Shown here piece after piece: positions 6,664 to 8,717 of a DNA stretch of 8,717 bases. Position 1 is the first letter of the stretch; each line of letters begins with the position of its first letter. Where the stretch lies: positions 1 to 8,717 of the forward strand of contig DASUFH010000221.1 of the NCBI GenBank assembly GCA_036274645.1. The letters run 5' to 3'. The translations under genes were made by a program, and so were the position numbers. Under the pieces are notes generated by a model, which searched no databases, was not told the origin of the DNA, and saw only the letters and a list, made by a program, of their open reading frames with translations. The DNA comes from DASUFH01 sp036274645 (GTDB lineage: Bacteria > Acidobacteriota > Terriglobia > 20CM-2-55-15).

Positions 6664-7389
6664 TCAAAGTTTTCCTACGATGTTCCAGGCGTAGGCCAGG
6701 CCAAACACCGCGCTTCCCAGACCCGCCAGGAGCCGCATCGGAAACAGGGCACGCTCGAACATGCCCATCAGCCGGAACGGAAGGCCGATGAGACAACTCA
6801 TGATCATCATCCCGCCAACCGAGCCGGCCCCGAACACCGCCAGATAGGCCAGGCCCAGAACCGTGCCGCCGTTTCTCGAAACTTCAGTCAGGACCAGCAG
6901 GGTCAGCGCGGCCGATCCCGCCAACCCGTGAATCACGCCAACCAGAAGGGGCCGCCACCCTGTCAGGCCGGCGTGAGGCCCATGATGCGACACCGCAACC
7001 GAATGCGCGCCTCGCGCGTCATGAAAATGGAAGTGGGCGTGCGTCGCGCCATCGTGCGTATGCGTGTGCAGATGCGCGCGCCGCTGATGACGGAGAACCA
7101 CATAGAGCAGACGCCCCGCCAGCGCCACAATCATGGCGGCTACGCCAAGTTCCAGCCAGTTGGACATCCACTCTGGAATGGCCACGCCCATCACAATCAC
7201 CATAAATCCGGCAACAACGAGAGAAGCGGTGTGACCCGCGCCCCAGAGCGCGCCGACCGCAGCCGCCCGCACGAGCGACCGCCGCTCACTGACAATCGTT
7301 GAAACGGCCGCCAGATGGTCCGCTTCAGTGGCGTGCTTGAGTCCGAGCGCAAAACCCAGCCCAAGAGTCACAGCGATGGATTCGTTCAT
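6664..7389 (-). CDS. NiCoT-like nickel/cobalt permease with His-rich loop
   Basis: A 241-residue inner-membrane protein with about six hydrophobic segments (roughly 4-18, 42-70, 76-98, 146-170, 175-203, 216-238). Near the N-terminus, HATEADH (19-25) matches the HX4DH signature of NiCoT nickel/cobalt transporters. WGAGHT (49-54) and the histidine in GVIHGLAG (His154) are also typical of the wider NicO/UreH-like group. The loop at 101-139 contains 13 histidines in 39 residues, a likely metal-binding segment. The protein is shorter than classical eight-helix NiCoTs (about 330-350 residues), so the compact UreH-like subgroup fits best. Whether it imports nickel, cobalt or another metal is not decided by sequence. 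The ATG at 7389 has only a weak GAGG about 11 bases upstream. It sits directly upstream of the M28 peptidase gene and is probably its operon partner. Confidence 0.85.
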   Translation of the reverse strand: MNESIAVTLGLGFALGLKHATEADHLAAVSTIVSERRSLVRAAAVGALWGAGHTASLVVAGFMVIVMGVAIPEWMSNWLELGVAAMIVALAGRLLYVVLRHQRRAHLHTHTHDGATHAHFHFHDARGAHSVAVSHHGPHAGLTGWRPLLVGVIHGLAGSAALTLLVLTEVSRNGGTVLGLAYLAVFGAGSVGGMMIMSCLIGLPFRLMGMFERALFPMRLLAGLGSAVFGLAYAWNIVGKL

Positions 7390-7408
7390 TTTCGCGGCCG
7401 CCTCGTTC

Positions 7409-7429
7409 GGCTCCCGCCCTGCGGGAACC
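7409..7429. repeat. Hairpin in the leader of the permease gene
   Basis: GGCTCCCGC at 7409-7417 pairs with GCGGGAACC at 7421-7429 over nine positions with one mismatch (a G-U pair in minus-strand RNA) and a three-base loop. On the minus strand it lies 20 bases before the permease ATG and after the stop of the 75-residue gene. There is no T-tract. It could be a leader structure or a poor terminator. Confidence 0.35.
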
Positions 7430-7486
7430 GGCTAGCATACATCGGAAACACTGCCCGGCTCGTCTCTACGTTCCGACAGGCCCGTC

Positions 7487-7714
7487 CTATGCGGCAACAC
7501 CCTCAAACGCAAACACCTGCTTGGGTCCGGGCTTGTGGTAGGTATTCCACTCGGCCTCGAACGTGGCGTCGTCGATACGGTAAACCCGGAACAAGGGCAG
7601 CGGCGAACAGTACGAATGCAGGGGGCAGGGCTCCTGAATTTTCAGGATCGTCTGGGGCGGCATGCCCTTCAGACGGCGAATCAATTTCGACTCCGACTCC
7701 GTAAACGTCAACAT
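7487..7714 (-). CDS. Conserved-looking small protein of unknown function (75 residues)
   Basis: I do not recognise the family. The 75-residue protein is small and soluble-looking, with no membrane segment or signal peptide. It begins with a charged, helix-prone part (TESESKLIRRLKG) and continues with CPLHSYC (30-36), whose two cysteines could bind metal or form a disulphide. It ends in an aromatic, mixed-charge region (FEAEWNTYHKPGPKQ). Third codon positions are strongly GC-rich, as in the neighbouring genes, which supports real coding. The open frame extends much further upstream (to 8524), but that part is antisense to the 201-residue gene and is rejected. ATG at 7714 is the best start. A second ATG at 7768 would add 18 residues without a better ribosome binding site. 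It is divergent from the gene at 7829 and may share a promoter region with it. Confidence 0.6.
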   Translation of the reverse strand: MLTFTESESKLIRRLKGMPPQTILKIQEPCPLHSYCSPLPLFRVYRIDDATFEAEWNTYHKPGPKQVFAFEGVAA

Positions 7715-7828
7715 GAAATAGAGGATACCTTTGAAATTCCTAATTGGGAACGGACCTCTTCTGTCCATGAGCCGTTCAATAAATGATGCGGAAATCGGGC
7801 GTTCCAAGGCCCCCTGGAGGCAAATCGA
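7715..7828. promoter_or_regulatory. Short divergent intergenic region
   Basis: These 114 bases separate two oppositely oriented starts and should hold the promoters of both unknown genes. The region is noticeably richer in A and T than its flanks (for example TTGAAATTCCTAATT at 7731-7745 and TTCAATAAAT at 7775-7784). No pair of hexamers with proper spacing is convincing, so I name no specific promoter. Confidence 0.4.
7815..7820 (+). promoter_or_regulatory. Ribosome binding site of the 201-residue gene
   Basis: TGGAGG ends eight bases before the ATG at 7829, a good Shine-Dalgarno sequence and spacing. It is the main evidence that the plus-strand frame, and not its antisense frame, is the real gene here. 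Confidence 0.65.
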
Positions 7829-8434
7829 ATGGTCGAGTTGCGGTTCCGTATCCGGAATAACGTGTTTGCGCCACGCCCGGCCGCGCGGCGCTCCACCATA
7901 CGTCCACTCGCGCTGCTGTGCCCTTCGGTGGAAGAGGCGGCATTGCTGGGAGAAGTCGATGAAGGCGGCCGTCTGATTCCGCGCCGCGGCGTCTTCTCCA
8001 TGTCGGCCGCGCGAACCGGCCCGGTCATCGAAGGATTCGAAGATTGCGCCCTGGGAGAATTCGTTCGCGCCCAACTGGAAGCGCTGTCCCAAAACGGCGA
8101 GCCCCCGGCGCGCTGCGAAGTTCACGGGCTCGATCCGTTTCTGGACCTGGCTGAACCCCAGGAAGCCGAGCGTCTGCGCGACCTCATCAGCGTCTGCGAG
8201 TTCCGCGCCAACGAATTCACCCCCGAATCCGCCGTCAGATTCCTCAAAGACAGCGGATTCTTCGATGAATTCATCATCGTGGGTGTTAAGCGAGGAACCG
8301 GGTGGCGGAGATCCCGCTGCATCACCACGTTCGAAGGCCGGCCGGGCGAAGCGTCGACAATACTGGGTCATCTGGCGGATTATTTTGGTAAGGAACAACA
8401 GGATGACAAACCCCGTGATGACCGAAAGGCCTGA
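7829..8434 (+). CDS. Hypothetical protein (201 residues), family not recognised
   Basis: I do not recognise this protein. It has no signal peptide or membrane helix. The first 30 residues are basic (RFRIRNN, RPAARR) and the tail is highly charged (KEQQDDKPRDDRKA). Between them is an acidic, helix-prone stretch with a clear alternation of charged and hydrophobic residues (GEFVRAQLEALSQ, EPQEAERLRDLI). Five cysteines (31, 73, 96, 123, 164) are scattered with no CxxC pair. A strong ribosome binding site and plus-strand codon use support the frame over the long antisense frame. The last 32 bases overlap the start of the zinc-ribbon gene in a different frame, which suggests coupled translation. 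It may work with the ribbon protein, but nothing in the sequence shows a function. Confidence 0.65.
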   Translation: MVELRFRIRNNVFAPRPAARRSTIRPLALLCPSVEEAALLGEVDEGGRLIPRRGVFSMSAARTGPVIEGFEDCALGEFVRAQLEALSQNGEPPARCEVHGLDPFLDLAEPQEAERLRDLISVCEFRANEFTPESAVRFLKDSGFFDEFIIVGVKRGTGWRRSRCITTFEGRPGEASTILGHLADYFGKEQQDDKPRDDRKA

Positions 8435-8552
8435 ACTCAATCTGGAAGGAATCGAAAGAACCTGCCCCAACTGCGGCGCCCGGCTCCATGAGCAGAAATG
8501 CGAGCTGAAGTGCCCGCAGTGCAACTACTTCAAATCCTGCTCCGACTATTGA
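8403..8552 (+). CDS. Small zinc-ribbon protein with two CxxC pairs (49 residues)
   Basis: A 49-residue protein that is almost entirely a zinc ribbon: CPNC (21-24) and CPQC (37-40), with extra cysteines at 33 and 46 and a C-terminal KSCSDY. Two CxxC pairs 12 residues apart are enough to bind one zinc. Short proteins of this shape are widespread as uncharacterised genes. Roles in nucleic-acid or protein binding are only guesses. AAGGAA at 8390-8395 lies seven bases before the ATG at 8403. An in-frame ATG at 8418 is an alternative. Longer upstream versions of this frame run through the preceding gene and are not needed. The gene overlaps the preceding one by 32 bases, so the two are likely co-expressed. 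The C-terminus ends 30 bases from the group II intron. Confidence 0.75.
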   Translation: MTNPVMTERPELNLEGIERTCPNCGARLHEQKCELKCPQCNYFKSCSDY

Positions 8553-8581
8553 GCCGGCCAGTCGTTTTCCCTGCCACCTTG

Positions 8582-8622
8582 ATCGGGTCGGGACCGTGAG
8601 ATTGCGCTCACGGTCCCTCCCA
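8582..8622 (-). ncRNA. Group II intron domain VI with candidate branch-point A
   Basis: Plus-strand 8590-8600 and 8607-8617 form a perfect 11-base stem around a six-base loop. In the minus-strand RNA, a further GGG/CCC pairing (8621-8619 with 8587-8585) closes the base. This leaves an internal loop containing an unpaired A (complement of 8588). That A lies seven nucleotides from the predicted 3' splice site, the expected place of the branch-point adenosine. Confidence 0.65.
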
Positions 8623-8623
8623 C

Positions 8624-8657
8624 ACCACCGGACGTGCGGTTTTCCGCATCCGGCGGT
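8624..8657 (-). ncRNA. Group II intron domain V, CGC catalytic triad
   Basis: In minus-strand orientation this 34-nucleotide element has a lower helix (ACCGCCGGA with TCCGGTGGT), a two-base CG bulge on the 3' side, an upper helix (TGCGG with CCGCA) and an AAAA loop. Length, bulge position and the G-U pair in the triad match domain V. The triad reads CGC, as in class C introns, where classes A and B usually have AGC. The bulge side and the purine loop fix the strand as minus. Confidence 0.75.
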
Positions 8658-8717
8658 TGAACCTACCGGCTCGGGACCGGCAAGTCTGATGGAACCCAGA
8701 AGCCGTAGCGGCGGAGA

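Larger units (their letters stand above)
8582..8717 (-). mobile_element. 3' end of a group II intron (class C-like), continuing past the window
   Basis: Read on the minus strand, the last 136 bases end in a domain V hairpin followed by a domain VI hairpin, the invariant 3' part of group II introns. These are self-splicing, retrotransposing ribozymes. The predicted intron 3' end is the GAT at 8584-8582, which satisfies the usual AY ending, and the 3' exon would begin at 8581. Upstream on the minus strand, a short open frame (8716-8663) ending in LPVPSR and a TAG stop could be the tail of the intron-encoded reverse transcriptase or just domain IV sequence. The body of the intron and any reverse transcriptase lie to the right of the window. 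Strength rests on secondary structure, not on a protein. Confidence 0.75.

Noticed and set aside
6650..6796. N-terminal extension of the M28 peptidase
   Set aside because: It overlaps the end of the permease gene, has no ribosome binding site, and the signal peptide starts at 6649.
7715..8524. Upstream part of the long minus-strand frame (7487-8524)
   Set aside because: The stretch beyond 7714 is antisense to the 201-residue gene, which has a good ribosome binding site. Only the last 75 codons look like a gene.
8590..8617. Perfect 11-bp hairpin as an intrinsic terminator of the zinc-ribbon gene
   Set aside because: No T-tract follows on either strand. Its position directly after domain V on the minus strand explains it better as intron domain VI.
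8663..8716. Short minus-strand frame ending LPVPSR as the tail of a reverse transcriptase
   Set aside because: It is too short and lacks any reverse transcriptase or maturase motif. It is mentioned only within the intron entry.
1..8717. CRISPR array, tRNA or rRNA genes
   Set aside because: I see no regularly spaced repeats, no tRNA cloverleaf with CCA or T-loop signature, and no rRNA-like sequence.

Overview
The window is GC-rich with short gene spacings. It holds seven well-supported genes and the 3' end of a group II intron. The organism is most likely an environmental Gram-negative bacterium. An acidobacterium-like host is my best guess, from the exported TldD/PmbA-family pair, the long M28 peptidase with a signal peptide, and the tiny zinc-ribbon protein. 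No marker gene proves this.

Left part (1-1556): about 460 bases without a convincing gene, carrying several inverted repeats, then a class I alpha DAHP synthase (AroG type). Its catalytic residues fall at the same residue numbers as in the E. coli enzyme. It has no visible Shine-Dalgarno sequence and may be translated from a leaderless transcript.

Centre (1576-5082): two tandem paralogues of the TldD/PmbA (peptidase U62) family, coupled by an ATGA overlap. Both have N-terminal signal peptides. The first keeps the full zinc site (HEIFGH plus a C-terminal Cys). In the second all the matching positions are substituted (A, R, P and T). This resembles the cytoplasmic TldD/TldE heterodimer, one catalytic and one metal-free subunit, but moved outside the cytoplasm. 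It is the most interesting system here.

Minus-strand block (7389-5030): a NiCoT-like nickel/cobalt permease with a His-rich loop, followed 14 bases later by an exported M28 zinc aminopeptidase. The M28 gene meets the TldE-like gene tail to tail with a 53-bp overlap of coding sequence. Three of the genes in 1619-6649 are therefore exported peptidases or a peptidase-like partner, which suggests a region devoted to peptide breakdown in the periplasm or outside the cell.

Right part (7487-8717): a 75-residue unknown protein on the minus strand lies divergent to a 201-residue unknown protein, which overlaps a 49-residue double-CxxC zinc-ribbon protein. Thirty bases after the last stop codon, the minus strand carries a domain V/domain VI pair typical of the 3' end of a class C group II intron. 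The rest of that intron lies beyond the window.
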